Shown here: positions 9,603-19,083 of the stretch, one piece after another
Numbering within the stretch: position 1 is the stretch's first letter
Layout: every line of letters begins with the position of its first letter
Assembly: GCF_013372265.1 (NCBI RefSeq)
Contig: NZ_CP054051.1
Coordinates: 1,822,596 to 1,886,595 of the forward strand
Length of the DNA stretch: 64,000 nucleotides
Direction of reading: 5' to 3'
Source of the DNA: Aliarcobacter cibarius
GTDB lineage: Bacteria > Campylobacterota > Campylobacteria > Campylobacterales > Arcobacteraceae
The notes under the pieces: model-generated
The model's input: the letters and a program-made list of their open reading frames with translations, nothing else
Databases searched by the model: none
Told to the model about the DNA's origin: nothing
Position numbers and translations under genes: made by a program

Positions 9603-10118
9603 CTACTTTTTACAGTGTTCAGCGTAGTAATTACCAAATTTAGTTTTTGTTCCTTCTTTATGTTCACCTGCTGTATATTTCGTAACAACTGGATTACATT
9701 CATCAATCCATTTATTTATTTCATAGATTTTTACTGTTTTAAATCCCATTTGTTTAAAAGCTTGTGTTTCAATAGCAGCTCTTGAAGCAGTATTACAAAC
9801 TACAACTAACTTATCTTTTACAAACTTTTCATCATCATCTAAAACAATATTTTCTAAAGCTTTTTCAGGAGCTTCTCTTCCTACTCTAAAACTTCCTTTT
9901 ATAGAAGCTCCAGCCCACTCTTCCATAGTTCGTACATCAACGACTGCCCAATCTTTAGCATTTAAAGCATCTTTTACTTCTTGAGTTGTTGCCATCATTC
10001 CTGATTGTTTTGCTTCTTCTTTTAATTTCTTACTCAAATCATCATAAGATATAAACTCTGAAGCGAATAATGAACTAAATAGCAATGAACTTGCTATAAA
10101 AATTTTTCCTAATTTCAT
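9603..10118 (-). CDS. Periplasmic rhodanese-like protein
   Basis: 171 residues. Residues 1-19 form a Sec signal peptide (MKLGKIFIASSLLFSSLFA). A single rhodanese domain follows, with DVRTMEEW (Asp61, Arg63) and the active-site loop VVCNTASRAA holding the nucleophile Cys108. The loop is the usual six residues (CNTASR), as in sulfurtransferases. It probably moves sulfane sulfur or handles thiols in the periplasm; the donor and acceptor are unknown. It is a single gene with a roughly 90-base upstream region before the primase/helicase gene. Confidence 0.85.
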   Translation of the reverse strand: MKLGKIFIASSLLFSSLFASEFISYDDLSKKLKEEAKQSGMMATTQEVKDALNAKDWAVVDVRTMEEWAGASIKGSFRVGREAPEKALENIVLDDDEKFVKDKLVVVCNTASRAAIETQAFKQMGFKTVKIYEINKWIDECNPVVTKYTAGEHKEGTKTKFGNYYAEHCKK

Positions 10119-10211
10119 AAAAAACTCCTACAAAAAAATTATTTTAAGTTTATAGGAAAAAGTATTAAATTATAATAAATAATTATATAAAAAAATTTAT
10201 TTTTATTATAA

Positions 10212-12329
10212 TTATTTATAATGCATATTTTTATAACCTTCTAATCTTTTTTTATATGTAGAATTTAACATAGGATTTTTATAGTCAAGAAAATCAATAG
10301 CCAAACACTCTTGATTTCCTCTTCCTATTCTTCCTAAATATTGAATCAATCTTCCATAAAAAGATATTGGTGTTGCAAAAATAATAGTATTTAGATGAGG
10401 GAAATCTATACCTTCACCAAAAAAAGAGCTAGTTGCAAGTATAAGAGAACTAGATTTAACTTTTTCCATATTTTCAACTTGCTCTTTTTTATTTTGACTT
10501 CCATGAACAGAGACAAATGAAATACTTTCCTTCTTGAGCAGACTTTCTAATATATTTAAATGTTCAATCCTATCACTTAAAAGTAAGATTTTTCTATCAC
10601 TATTTTGTTTTATTGTTTCAATAATTTGTTTATTTCTATCTTCATTTACTACAAGTTCATTTATTATTGCTGAATAGTTATCATTACTACTTGTAAACTC
10701 TGTTTTTATAACTTTTAATTTATTGGTATGTGTCTTTGGTTTTTTATACTCATAAGATATAGAACCTAATTGTTGATAAAGAATAGCTTCTAGCTCATCT
10801 TTTCTATTTGGAGTTGCACTAAGCCCTAAAATATATCTTCCCTTAAAGTTTTTTACTATTTGCTCAAAAGTTAGTGCTGGTATATGATGGCATTCATCTA
10901 CAATAACTTGAGAATAATTCTTTATTAACTCAGGAGTATTATTTAAACTTTGCATTGTTGCAACATCAATATTTCCATTTAATAAATTCTTACCTTTACC
11001 TAAAAAACCTATATCATTCTTTTTATATCCAAAATAGTCAACAAATCTACTTATCCACTGATCAAGAAGCATATTTTTATTTACAATAATTAAAGTTTTT
11101 ACAGCTCTTATTTCAAATATTTTTGCACCAATTAAAGTTTTTCCAAAGCCTGGAGGTGCAACACAAATTGAACTATCAAATTTTAAAATCTCTTTTATAG
11201 CATCTTCTTGCTCTGGTCTTAGAGTAAATTGAACTTTTTTTATTTCAATTTGTTCATAAATTCTATTGTCTTTTATGCTAAAATCTAAAAGATTTTCTTT
11301 AAAGTATGCAAATAAATTCTCTTTTAAACCTCTAGGAAGAGTTAAATAATTTGAATCTTCTTCATAACCTTTTAAATATTTAGGAATATTGTAAAGTGAT
11401 TTTCTAAGTGCCAATAAAAGTTTTATTTGAGGATTTTCAAAAGTTGCAAATGATTTTAATTTACTTATAAAACTTTTTGAAAAATTTGAAGTAGTAAATC
11501 TTATTCCATTATCTAAAACTAGTTCAAAACTATTTAGAGGAAAATCTATGTTTTTTAAATCTTTTTGAACATTTTGTGGAGTTATAATTTTTGCAAAATT
11601 ATATATTTGTTCTTTACTTGCTTTTTTAAGATTTGCTAAATAATTCCATTGATCTGCATAAATTTTTTTTGTATTTACATCTAAAAAAACTGTTCTATTT
11701 TTATTTCTATGTTGAAGTTGCAAAGGAAGTTCTATATAACTTCCTAATTTTTCTCTTGTCGCGAATTCGCTACTTGGATATAGCTTTGCACTTATATTTG
11801 CTTTTTTTTGTAAAAAATATAAAAAACTGTATGAAATTTTAGAACTTATTTTTTCTTCAAAGAATATCCAAGCTAAAACTGAATTATAAGAACTTAAAGA
11901 GTAAGAAGCTGGAATATTTAGCTCAAGTAAACTTTTTTGTAGTTTAAAAACATCTTCACTATTTAACTCGAGCACAACATAATTACACTCTTGATTTTTA
12001 TTTATCAAATAAGATGCTAAAAAAATATTTCCTCTTAAATGCTCTTCTATCTCTTTGTTTGTAAGTGGTAAAAAGTCTTCACCCATAAAAGTAGAAGTTA
12101 CAGGACTAAATCCTTCTTTTGCTCCATCTTTACTTTTCCATTTTTTTGCATAAATGTCTGCTCTTGAAATAAAAAGTTTTCTAAAAAGTTCTATCTTTTC
12201 AAATTTTGAAAACTCTTTTTTTTCTTCTTTACTTTGATTTCTTAAAAAGCTTTCTAACTCTTTTATTCTCTCTTGAATCTCTTGTTTTTGTAAATATAAT
12301 TCTTGTAATTGCTGTTCAAGAGTTTTCAT
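10212..12329 (-). CDS. TOTE-type primase/helicase protein with degenerate primase domain
   Basis: 705 residues. Residues 1-38 are a coiled coil. Residues about 44-235 align with the archaeo-eukaryotic primase (AEP) domain of TOTE conflict proteins, as I recall that consensus: KIELFRKLFISRADIYAKKW, LPLT, AWIFF, IELPLQ, VFLD and DQW. The residues that should bind metal and substrate are changed: the D-x-D position reads E-L-N (121-123), the G-x-H-V-W position reads VLAW (151-154), and the Cys cluster expected between about 76 and 87 is absent. The C-terminal superfamily 2 helicase is intact: Walker A APPGFGKT (391-398), DECH (478-481), SATPN and QYLGRIGRG. Role inferred as DNA or RNA unwinding in repair or defence. 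The start overlaps folC by 14 bases. Confidence 0.75.
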   Translation of the reverse strand: MKTLEQQLQELYLQKQEIQERIKELESFLRNQSKEEKKEFSKFEKIELFRKLFISRADIYAKKWKSKDGAKEGFSPVTSTFMGEDFLPLTNKEIEEHLRGNIFLASYLINKNQECNYVVLELNSEDVFKLQKSLLELNIPASYSLSSYNSVLAWIFFEEKISSKISYSFLYFLQKKANISAKLYPSSEFATREKLGSYIELPLQLQHRNKNRTVFLDVNTKKIYADQWNYLANLKKASKEQIYNFAKIITPQNVQKDLKNIDFPLNSFELVLDNGIRFTTSNFSKSFISKLKSFATFENPQIKLLLALRKSLYNIPKYLKGYEEDSNYLTLPRGLKENLFAYFKENLLDFSIKDNRIYEQIEIKKVQFTLRPEQEDAIKEILKFDSSICVAPPGFGKTLIGAKIFEIRAVKTLIIVNKNMLLDQWISRFVDYFGYKKNDIGFLGKGKNLLNGNIDVATMQSLNNTPELIKNYSQVIVDECHHIPALTFEQIVKNFKGRYILGLSATPNRKDELEAILYQQLGSISYEYKKPKTHTNKLKVIKTEFTSSNDNYSAIINELVVNEDRNKQIIETIKQNSDRKILLLSDRIEHLNILESLLKKESISFVSVHGSQNKKEQVENMEKVKSSSLILATSSFFGEGIDFPHLNTIIFATPISFYGRLIQYLGRIGRGNQECLAIDFLDYKNPMLNSTYKKRLEGYKNMHYK

Positions 12330-13476
12330 AGCCTACAATTTCCAAAATCTTTTCAACAACTAAAAAAGAACCAAAAGCAAGATATTCTTCATCTTTTTTA
12401 ATTTCAAAATTTTGTTTTAAGTCTATTTCTAAATCTTTTATAACTTCAATTAATTTTGATTTTTCAACAACTCTTTTATCCTCTAAATCTATTATATATA
12501 TAGATTTGATTATTGGTTTTAAAATTGTAAGAACTTCTTTATAATCTTTGTCTGCATATGAATTATAAATTAGATTTATTTTTTTATTTTCAAACTCTTT
12601 TAATAAAACTTTAGCAGCTAAAGGATTGTGCCCAACATCAATAAAAAGATTATTATTAATTTTCTGACATCTTCCAAAAAGTGGTGTCGAATTAAAAATT
12701 TCAAGATTAATTGGTAGATTTAACTCTTCAAGTGCTTTTAAAACTAAACTTAAGTTCCTTTTTAAATAAGAAGCAAATGTAAAATTATAATCTATGTTAA
12801 AATTTTCAACTTTTAAAATCTCTATATCTTTATTAAATTCTGTTTTTAACTCTTTTTTTACTTTTAATGCTGTTTGATAAACTTCATTAAACTCTTGATA
12901 ACCTATAATCATTTTTTTATCAACTGAACGCATTTTTGTTCTAGCAATTTTTTCTATTGTGTCACCCAAAAAAGATATATGGTCTAGTCCAATGGTTGTA
13001 ATTAAACTTAAATCATTTTTTACAACATTTGTTGCATCAAACTCTCCACCAAGACCAGCTTCAATAACTAAATAGTCACAATCTTTGCTTATAAAAAAAG
13101 ACAAAAGTGTTGTATATTCAAAATATGTTAATTTTTCTAAAAGTTCTTCATCATAAATATTTTGTAAAAATTTATGAGCTTTTTGTAGTGTTTCATCATC
13201 TACATCAAAACCATTTAACCAAATTCGTTCATTAAATTTTTTTATATGAGGAGAACTATAATGTAAAACTTTATAATCATTTTTAAATAGATAATGAGCT
13301 AAAAATCGCCCAGTACTTCCTTTACCATTTGTTCCGACAATATGAATAATAAAAGGAAGCTTTACATGATTATATAAAATATCAGATGCTTTTTTTATGT
13401 AGCTATAATCTATTTTATCGTAGTAAAGAGTTTTATGTTTTAAAAACTCTTCTAAAGTTATATTTTTTAAATTCAT
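12316..13476 (-). CDS. folC: Folylpolyglutamate synthase / dihydrofolate synthase
   Basis: 386 residues of the Mur-ligase type. The P-loop IVGTNGKGSTGRFLAHYL lies near residue 50. Further family motifs are VIEAGLGGEFDATNV and TTIGLDHISFLGDT. The C-terminal domain contains FIDVGHNPLAA. The enzyme adds glutamate to dihydropteroate and to folates, making dihydrofolate and its polyglutamates. It lies 1 base after the lptE-like gene, and its end overlaps the primase/helicase start. The length is slightly under the roughly 420 of E. coli FolC. Confidence 0.95.
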   Translation of the reverse strand: MNLKNITLEEFLKHKTLYYDKIDYSYIKKASDILYNHVKLPFIIHIVGTNGKGSTGRFLAHYLFKNDYKVLHYSSPHIKKFNERIWLNGFDVDDETLQKAHKFLQNIYDEELLEKLTYFEYTTLLSFFISKDCDYLVIEAGLGGEFDATNVVKNDLSLITTIGLDHISFLGDTIEKIARTKMRSVDKKMIIGYQEFNEVYQTALKVKKELKTEFNKDIEILKVENFNIDYNFTFASYLKRNLSLVLKALEELNLPINLEIFNSTPLFGRCQKINNNLFIDVGHNPLAAKVLLKEFENKKINLIYNSYADKDYKEVLTILKPIIKSIYIIDLEDKRVVEKSKLIEVIKDLEIDLKQNFEIKKDEEYLAFGSFLVVEKILEIVGYENS

Positions 13477-13477
13477 T

Positions 13478-14002
13478 TTATTTAAAAGAAGCTACTGCCA
13501 TTTTTGATAATATTTCAGTTACAGCTCTATCACTTGCTTTTGTAATTGCTTCAAATCTATGAGAATCATTTATACTTGAACCTTTATCTACAACAAAGTC
13601 ATTTTCTCCATCAACTGTAAAGCTCTTTACAACATTAGTATCTTTTCTAAAATATTTAACACCAATAACTACAGTTCCTCTATATAATTTATTATAACCA
13701 TCTTTATCATAAGCTAAAGATGAAATTGTTACCCTATTTATTCCTAAATCCATGATAACATCTGCTTCTTTTTCATTATCAACCATGTTAGAGCCTAATT
13801 TTTGAATCAAAATTTTTGTAACTGCATCTTTTACCAAAACAGTGTTTCTAGGGTCTTCTAAACTAACATTTAATCTTACAAAAACACTTCCTCTCATTTC
13901 TTGCTTTGCATAAGTTGCACTTGGTCTATATCCACAAGCTGTAAAAGTAATACCTAAAATTATTGTAAAAACTAAAACTAAAAAACCTCTAGAAACTATC
14001 AT
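13478..14002 (-). CDS. lptE: LptE-like LPS-assembly lipoprotein
   Basis: 174 residues. An N-terminal hydrophobic signal ends in a lipobox (TFTAC, Cys at about residue 22), so it should be an outer-membrane lipoprotein. The sequence after the Cys (GYRPS) is the usual start of LptE/RlpB proteins, and the rest is a small alpha/beta domain. LptE plugs and supports the LptD barrel that inserts lipopolysaccharide. The position between leuS and folC matches the Campylobacter gene order I recall (an lptE candidate next to leuS). Sequence similarity among LptE proteins is low, so the symbol rests on lipobox, size and context. Confidence 0.7.
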   Translation of the reverse strand: MIVSRGFLVLVFTIILGITFTACGYRPSATYAKQEMRGSVFVRLNVSLEDPRNTVLVKDAVTKILIQKLGSNMVDNEKEADVIMDLGINRVTISSLAYDKDGYNKLYRGTVVIGVKYFRKDTNVVKSFTVDGENDFVVDKGSSINDSHRFEAITKASDRAVTEILSKMAVASFK

Positions 14003-14006
14003 TCTT

Positions 14007-16475
14007 TCATCCTTTGATTACAAAATTTACAAGCTTATTTGGAACAACAATCTCTTTTATTATCGTTGCATTTTCAAGCCATTTTTTTGATTTTTCTTTA
14101 GCAACTGCCAGAACTTCTTCATTTGAAGCACCTGGAGTTACTTCTATTTCAGTTCTTTTTTTACCATTTATAGTAATAGCTAAAACTATACTATCTTTAG
14201 TAAATACTTCTTGTTTTACTTCTAAACTATTCTCAAAATTCTTAAGCTCAAATAATCTATTTGCTAATTCCCAACTAGCATGAGGAATAATTGGCTCTAA
14301 AATATTTGTTAAAATATAGTAAGCTTCAGCCCAAATTGCTTCATTTTGCTGAGTAGAAAGAGCATTTAATGCTTCCATACATGAAGCGATTAATGTATTA
14401 AATGCATAAGTTTTATTGAAAACTTCATTTGATTTTACAAGTGCATCATATACTTTTTTTCTAGCTTCTTTTTCTTCTTTACTTAACGAATCATGATTAA
14501 TATTTTTAAAACTATCAATTCCAGCTTTTGTTACATTATTAGCACGCTCAAAAAATCTTTTTATGAATTTGTATGCACCCTCAACAGCACTATCATTCCA
14601 CTCTAACTCTTTTGTAGGAGGAGCTGCAAAAAGGATAAATAGCCTAGCAGTATCCGCACCATATTTATCAACAATCATATCAGGATCTACAACATTTCCT
14701 TTAGACTTACTCATTTTCGCACCATCTTTTAAAACCATACCTTGAGTTAAAAGTCTTTTAAATGGTTCATTTGATTCTGTATATCCTAAATCTCTTAATG
14801 CTTTTGTAAAGAATCTTGCATATAAAAGGTGTAAAATAGCATGTTCTATTCCACCAATATATTGATCAACATCCATCCAATATGAGCTATCAAATGGTGA
14901 AATTCCTTCTTTTTTCCATTTTTTATGATTTGTTGCATATCTTAAGAAATACCACGATGATTGAACGAAAGTATCTAAAGTATCAGTTTCTCTAACTGCT
15001 TCTTTCCCACAATTTGGACAATGACATTTTTTCCAAGTAGGATGCAAGTCTAATGGATTTCCTTCTCCAGTTATTTCAACATCTTCAGGAAGTGCAACAG
15101 GAAGATTTTCTAATTTCTCAGGTACTAATCCACAATCTTCACAATGAACAAAAGGAATAGGAGCACCCCAATATCTTTGTCTTGAAACACCCCAATCTCT
15201 TAGCTTAAAGTTTACTTTTTTTATACCAAAAGAGTTTTGTTCAAAATGATAAATAATAGCTTGTTTAGCATCACTATTTTTAAGTCCTGAGAAGCTTTCA
15301 CTATCAATTAAAACTCCATCTTCTACAAATGCTTCAGTTTGCTTTTCTATAACTCCATTTGCACCAACAATTACTTGTTTTATTGGTAAATTATATTTCT
15401 TTGCAAACTCAAAATCTCTTTGATCATGAGCAGGAACTGCCATAACAGCACCTTCTCCATAAGAGCTCAATACAAAATTTGCAACCCAAACTGGAATTGT
15501 TTGTCCCGTTAATGGATGAACGGCTTCAATTTCAAGGTCAATTCCTTCTTTTTCTTGTGTTCCTCTATCTCTTTCTGGAACCTTTTGCATATTTTTTATA
15601 GCATTAATTTTATTTTTTGGTAAAAGTTCATTTTCTACAATATATTTAACTATTGGATGCTCTGGAGATAATGCTGAATATGTAACACCGTAAATAGTAT
15701 CAGGTCTAGTCGTAAACACAAAATACTTAGTAAATACTCTATCTAATTTTCCTCTTGATTCAACAGATAAATCAAATTTAAATTCTAAACCTTCACTTCT
15801 TCCAATCCAATTTTCTTGCATTGTTAAAACTTGAGATGGCCAAGAGTTTTCCAAAAGTTTTAGATCATCAAGTAATGCTTGTGCATATTTTGTAATTGCA
15901 ATATAGTATCCTGGCATCTCTTTTTGAACGATTTCATTGTCACATCTCCAACAACAACCATCCTCAACTTGCTCATTTGCTAAAACAGTTTGACAATCAT
16001 TACACCAATTTACTGTTGCACTTTTTCTATAAACAATTCCAGCTTCATACATTTTAATAATAAATTCTTGTTCCCATTTTGTATAAAGCTCATCACTTGT
16101 TGCAAACTCTTGAGTTTTACTAAAAGATAATCCTAATGCCTTTAACTCATCTCTCATATAATCAATATTTTCATAAGTCCATTTTTTTGGATGAAGTTTG
16201 TTTTTTATAGCTGCATTTTCAGCTGGCATTCCAAAACTATCCCAACCTATTGGATGAAGAACATTAAAATTATTCTTTCTAAAATGTCTAGCAAAAGCAT
16301 CACCTAAACAATAATTTCTAACATGTCCCATATGAATTCTTCCACTTGGATATGGGAACATACTTAAAATATATTTTTTCTCTTTTTTATAATCTTCGCT
16401 TGGTTCAAAAGAGCCATTCTCTTCCCAAAACTTTTGCCATTTATTTTCAATATTTTTTGAATTATACTCTATCAA
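14007..16475 (-). CDS. leuS: Leucyl-tRNA synthetase
   Basis: 822 residues, class I. The HIGH motif appears as [15 protein letters not shown] near residue 41. The editing (CP1) domain carries [13 protein letters not shown] and the [13 protein letters not shown] block. The tRNA-activating KMSKS loop is [13 protein letters not shown]. Zinc-type Cys pairs sit in [22 protein letters not shown] and CPNCG. It charges tRNA-Leu in the cytoplasm. Its start overlaps the DUF6394 gene by 4 bases (ATGA), and it is followed 4 bases later by the lptE-like gene. Confidence 0.98.
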   Translation of the reverse strand: MIEYNSKNIENKWQKFWEENGSFEPSEDYKKEKKYILSMFPYPSGRIHMGHVRNYCLGDAFARHFRKNNFNVLHPIGWDSFGMPAENAAIKNKLHPKKWTYENIDYMRDELKALGLSFSKTQEFATSDELYTKWEQEFIIKMYEAGIVYRKSATVNWCNDCQTVLANEQVEDGCCWRCDNEIVQKEMPGYYIAITKYAQALLDDLKLLENSWPSQVLTMQENWIGRSEGLEFKFDLSVESRGKLDRVFTKYFVFTTRPDTIYGVTYSALSPEHPIVKYIVENELLPKNKINAIKNMQKVPERDRGTQEKEGIDLEIEAVHPLTGQTIPVWVANFVLSSYGEGAVMAVPAHDQRDFEFAKKYNLPIKQVIVGANGVIEKQTEAFVEDGVLIDSESFSGLKNSDAKQAIIYHFEQNSFGIKKVNFKLRDWGVSRQRYWGAPIPFVHCEDCGLVPEKLENLPVALPEDVEITGEGNPLDLHPTWKKCHCPNCGKEAVRETDTLDTFVQSSWYFLRYATNHKKWKKEGISPFDSSYWMDVDQYIGGIEHAILHLLYARFFTKALRDLGYTESNEPFKRLLTQGMVLKDGAKMSKSKGNVVDPDMIVDKYGADTARLFILFAAPPTKELEWNDSAVEGAYKFIKRFFERANNVTKAGIDSFKNINHDSLSKEEKEARKKVYDALVKSNEVFNKTYAFNTLIASCMEALNALSTQQNEAIWAEAYYILTNILEPIIPHASWELANRLFELKNFENSLEVKQEVFTKDSIVLAITINGKKRTEIEVTPGASNEEVLAVAKEKSKKWLENATIIKEIVVPNKLVNFVIKG

Positions 16476-16816
16476 AACTCATCCTTTTCATTACTTTTAG
16501 CACTTTCTATTAAAGTTAGGGCAACTGAGAAAAGATTTGCAATTATTGCACCTATTGCTAAAGCTATTACTAATTTTAAATTTCCAGAAAAAACAAATAC
16601 CAAAAATGCAGGAATTAAATGTAAATCTGCAACCAATGAGCTTGCTAATAATTCAGCTGATAAAAGATTTTTAACACCAATTTTCAATATTGTAGAAATT
16701 AAGTTAACTCCAGCAGCAACAAATAAAGCAATTACATTTTGCTCATATAAAAACCCAGCTGTTGTTGTAAGCGACATTAAAGTGAAGAAAATAAAGGTAA
16801 CCTTTCCCCAATCCAT
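16472..16816 (-). CDS. DUF6394-type small membrane protein
   Basis: 114 residues with three or four hydrophobic helices: 5-22, 27-45, about 67-85 and 83-102. A conserved-looking middle reads [19 protein letters not shown]. The tail is charged and probably cytoplasmic. The sequence resembles the DUF6394 family of Campylobacterota membrane proteins, which has no known function. It is the first gene of the leuS run, overlaps leuS by 4 bases, and is divergent from motA. The family name is from memory. Confidence 0.7.
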   Translation of the reverse strand: MDWGKVTFIFFTLMSLTTTAGFLYEQNVIALFVAAGVNLISTILKIGVKNLLSAELLASSLVADLHLIPAFLVFVFSGNLKLVIALAIGAIIANLFSVALTLIESAKSNEKDEF

Positions 16817-16937
16817 TTTGAATCCTTTTTGATATTTGTTATTCTAAATTAAGGTAGACATATTAACCAAAAAATGATAAAAAACCACTTTTTTATAGTT
16901 TAAGGCTTTTAAATAGGAATTTTTCAAATAATTAAGA

Positions 16938-16943
16938 TATAAT
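16938..16943 (+). promoter_or_regulatory. Likely -10 element (TATAAT) of the motAB promoter
   Basis: A perfect TATAAT lies 27 bases before the motA ATG, in the 153-base divergent region with DUF6394. A sigma-70 type promoter is implied; no flagellar sigma-28 or sigma-54 motif was seen. Confidence 0.55.
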
Positions 16944-16969
16944 ATATCAAAATTTTTACAGGATAATAA

Positions 16970-17728
16970 ATGGATTTATCAGTAATCTTAGGAATGTTAG
17001 GTGCAATAGCCTCTATTTCTATAGGTGATGTTATGGAGGGTGGAAATCCTCTACATGTTCTTCACTTAAGTTCATTTCTAATAGTTATACCAACTGCTAT
17101 GCTTTCTGCTGTAACTGCAACTGAATCACATCTAGTAAAAGCTGCTTTCAAAGAATTTAAGCTAGTTTTTAAAAAGCTACCAATAAATTTTGAAACTAGA
17201 ATTGATGAACTAATTGAATATGCTATTGTTGTTAAAAAACAAGGTGTTTTAGCATTAGAAAAAGATATTCAAAATATTGATCATGAATTTTTAAAAGAAG
17301 CTTTAAGTATGGTTGTTGATGGTTCAAAAGAAGAGCAAATAGAAGAAAATCTTGAACCGATAATCGAAGAAACTGAGCACTATTACCATGGAGCTTCACA
17401 CTACTGGTTGCTAGCTGGAGAAACTTGTCCTACAATGGGACTAGTTGGTGCTGTACTTGGTCTAATTCTGGCTTTACAAAAACTTGATGATCCACCAGCG
17501 ATGGCTGCAGGTATTGCAGGAGCATTTACAGCTACTGTTACAGGAATCGCGGGTAGTTATATGTTTTTAGGTCCTTGGGGATTAAAACTTAAAGCTAAGG
17601 GACACATAATTATTAAAGAGCAACAATTAATTATGGCTGCTTGCAAAGGAATGGCTAGAGGAGATGCTCCTGGTGAACTTAAACTTAAACTTACAAAAAT
17701 GGTAACTGCAATGCCATTAAAAGTGTAA
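16970..17728 (+). CDS. motA: Flagellar motor stator protein MotA
   Basis: 252 residues with four membrane helices: two near the N-terminus (about 3-20 and 30-50) and two near 150-170 and 180-200. The large cytoplasmic loop between them carries FETRIDELIEYA, where charged residues are expected to contact FliG. The pore-side segment CPTMGLVGAVLGLILALQKL and the following AAGIAGAFTATVTGIAGSYM are typical of MotA/TolQ/ExbB channels. With MotB it forms the proton-driven stator. motB starts 4 bases after its stop. The N-terminal length is normal for the family. Confidence 0.95.
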   Translation: MDLSVILGMLGAIASISIGDVMEGGNPLHVLHLSSFLIVIPTAMLSAVTATESHLVKAAFKEFKLVFKKLPINFETRIDELIEYAIVVKKQGVLALEKDIQNIDHEFLKEALSMVVDGSKEEQIEENLEPIIEETEHYYHGASHYWLLAGETCPTMGLVGAVLGLILALQKLDDPPAMAAGIAGAFTATVTGIAGSYMFLGPWGLKLKAKGHIIIKEQQLIMAACKGMARGDAPGELKLKLTKMVTAMPLKV

Positions 17729-17732
17729 TAAT

Positions 17733-18485
17733 ATGGCTAAAAAAAAAGCTAAATGTGAATGTCCTGCTGGTGAGAAGTGGGCCGTTCCTTATGCTGACTT
17801 TTTAAGTCTACTACTAGCATTATTTATTGCTTTATATGCATTAGCATCTGCGAATATAGAAAAGCAAAAAGCTCTTAAAGAAGAATTCATAAAAATCTAT
17901 AATTTTAATGCTGCAGCAGATACTATAAAAGAACAAGAACATACTGATAAATCTATGACTGATGATCCTACGGATGAAGCTGAAGAAGGTAAAAAAATGT
18001 TACTTGAAGCTTCTAAATTGGATGAATTAGAAAATAAAAAGATTAAAGGTGGAAATATTATTGAATCTACACAAGGTACTTTCATGACAATACCTGCTCA
18101 TCTTGTTTTTGAGCCAGGGAAAGCAGATTTAACAAATGATTATGCTCCAGGATTTATTAAAAGACTAGCTAAACTTTTTGAAACACTTCCAAGCGATACA
18201 GAAATCAATGTTAAAGGTTATGCAGAAGAAAGCGAAGTTAGAAAATCTAAATATCAAGACGCTTTAGATTTATCAACTGCAAGAGCCAATAATGTTATTA
18301 GAGAACTTGTTAAACTAAATATTCCTAGAGAAAGATTATTTTCATCTGGATATGGTTCTAGCCCTTCTAATAATATTAAAGAAAAAAGAGTAGTTGTATT
18401 TGAACTTCACACTATGAAAAATATTGATGAAAATGGTGAAACTGATATTGAATCTATTTTTGATAAGATAAGAGATGAAAACTAA
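17733..18485 (+). CDS. motB: Flagellar motor stator protein MotB
   Basis: 250 residues. The N-terminal tail is basic, and one membrane helix carries the proton-binding aspartate Asp22 (VPYADFLSLLLALFIALYA). A linker and then an OmpA-like peptidoglycan-binding domain follow, with FEPGKADLTNDY, INVKGYAEES and LSTARANNVIRELV. MotB anchors the stator to peptidoglycan and conducts protons with MotA. Cys8 and Cys10 in the short cytoplasmic tail (KCECPAGEKW) are also seen in related stators. Its end overlaps the next gene by 11 bases. Confidence 0.96.
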   Translation: MAKKKAKCECPAGEKWAVPYADFLSLLLALFIALYALASANIEKQKALKEEFIKIYNFNAAADTIKEQEHTDKSMTDDPTDEAEEGKKMLLEASKLDELENKKIKGGNIIESTQGTFMTIPAHLVFEPGKADLTNDYAPGFIKRLAKLFETLPSDTEINVKGYAEESEVRKSKYQDALDLSTARANNVIRELVKLNIPRERLFSSGYGSSPSNNIKEKRVVVFELHTMKNIDENGETDIESIFDKIRDEN

Positions 18486-18885
18486 AAAGTTTAGGTTACT
18501 TTGGCCCACTTCAAAATGCTGTTTAAAGAAGTTCTTAGACCTTCAATTTCTTGCAAAATACGGCTCAATTATAGTGGTTTTAATGTTCATTTCTATACAA
18601 GTAGTGAACATTATTAACCTAAAAAATTATGAGGCTTCATTTTTTTCTTTGCTCGTTAATCTATTCTTTTTAATTGTAGTCCTAACAAAGCTTGAATATT
18701 TAAAAATTGATGTATTAAATAAATACATTGATACGACATTAAAAATTATGATATTTATATTCTTTCTGAATTTTATTGCATATTTAGGAGTTGAAGAAGG
18801 ATTTATATATAGATATGTAATAGCACCTATGAGTTTTCTAGGTTCTTATTTTATATTTTTACTTTTGAAAAAAGAGTCTATTTAA
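18475..18885 (+). CDS. Unrecognised integral membrane protein downstream of motB
   Basis: 136 residues with four predicted membrane helices (about 27-45, 53-70, 88-105 and 113-130) after a basic N-terminus (MKTKKFRLLW). I do not recognise a family. The ATG lies inside motB, overlapping by 11 bases, so it depends on motB translation. That suggests it is made with the stator, but no motor role can be shown. Its last 8 bases overlap the 3' end of a convergent 56-codon gene. Confidence 0.65.
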   Translation: MKTKKFRLLWPTSKCCLKKFLDLQFLAKYGSIIVVLMFISIQVVNIINLKNYEASFFSLLVNLFFLIVVLTKLEYLKIDVLNKYIDTTLKIMIFIFFLNFIAYLGVEEGFIYRYVIAPMSFLGSYFIFLLLKKESI

Positions 18886-19048
18886 AGACTTCTTTTAAAG
18901 CATTTCTTCTATCTTGGATGGAACTTGGATTTTTATTTATCTCTTCTTTACTATCTTTATTGTCTGAAGAAAATATTGTGACAAATACTACACACAAAGT
19001 AACAACTAATAAAATAATTATACATATTAATACTTTTGTAGAATTCAT
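18878..19048 (-). CDS. 56-residue single-span membrane microprotein
   Basis: I found this gene by translating the gap between the motB cluster and secF. ATG at 19048-19046 is followed by 56 codons and TAG. It opens with a hydrophobic helix (residues 5-26, STKVLICIIILLVVTLCVV) and ends in a charged, soluble tail with RRNALKEVFK. A GAGG ribosome-binding site lies about 8 bases before the ATG. It is 35 bases downstream of secF in the same direction, so it may be the last gene of the yajC-secD-secF run. Function unknown. Confidence 0.6.
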   Translation of the reverse strand: MNSTKVLICIIILLVVTLCVVFVTIFSSDNKDSKEEINKNPSSIQDRRNALKEVFK

Positions 19049-19083
19049 AACTTTAACCTCTTTTTAAAACAAAGAAAGAGTAA

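Noticed and set aside
11760-11770. GCGAATTCGC palindrome inside the primase/helicase gene
   Set aside because: Single short palindrome in coding sequence with no partner or context; taken as chance.
14014-14283. 89-codon open frame on the plus strand inside leuS
   Set aside because: Fully antisense to the conserved C-terminal coding sequence of leuS, with no ribosome-binding site or promoter; a shadow frame.
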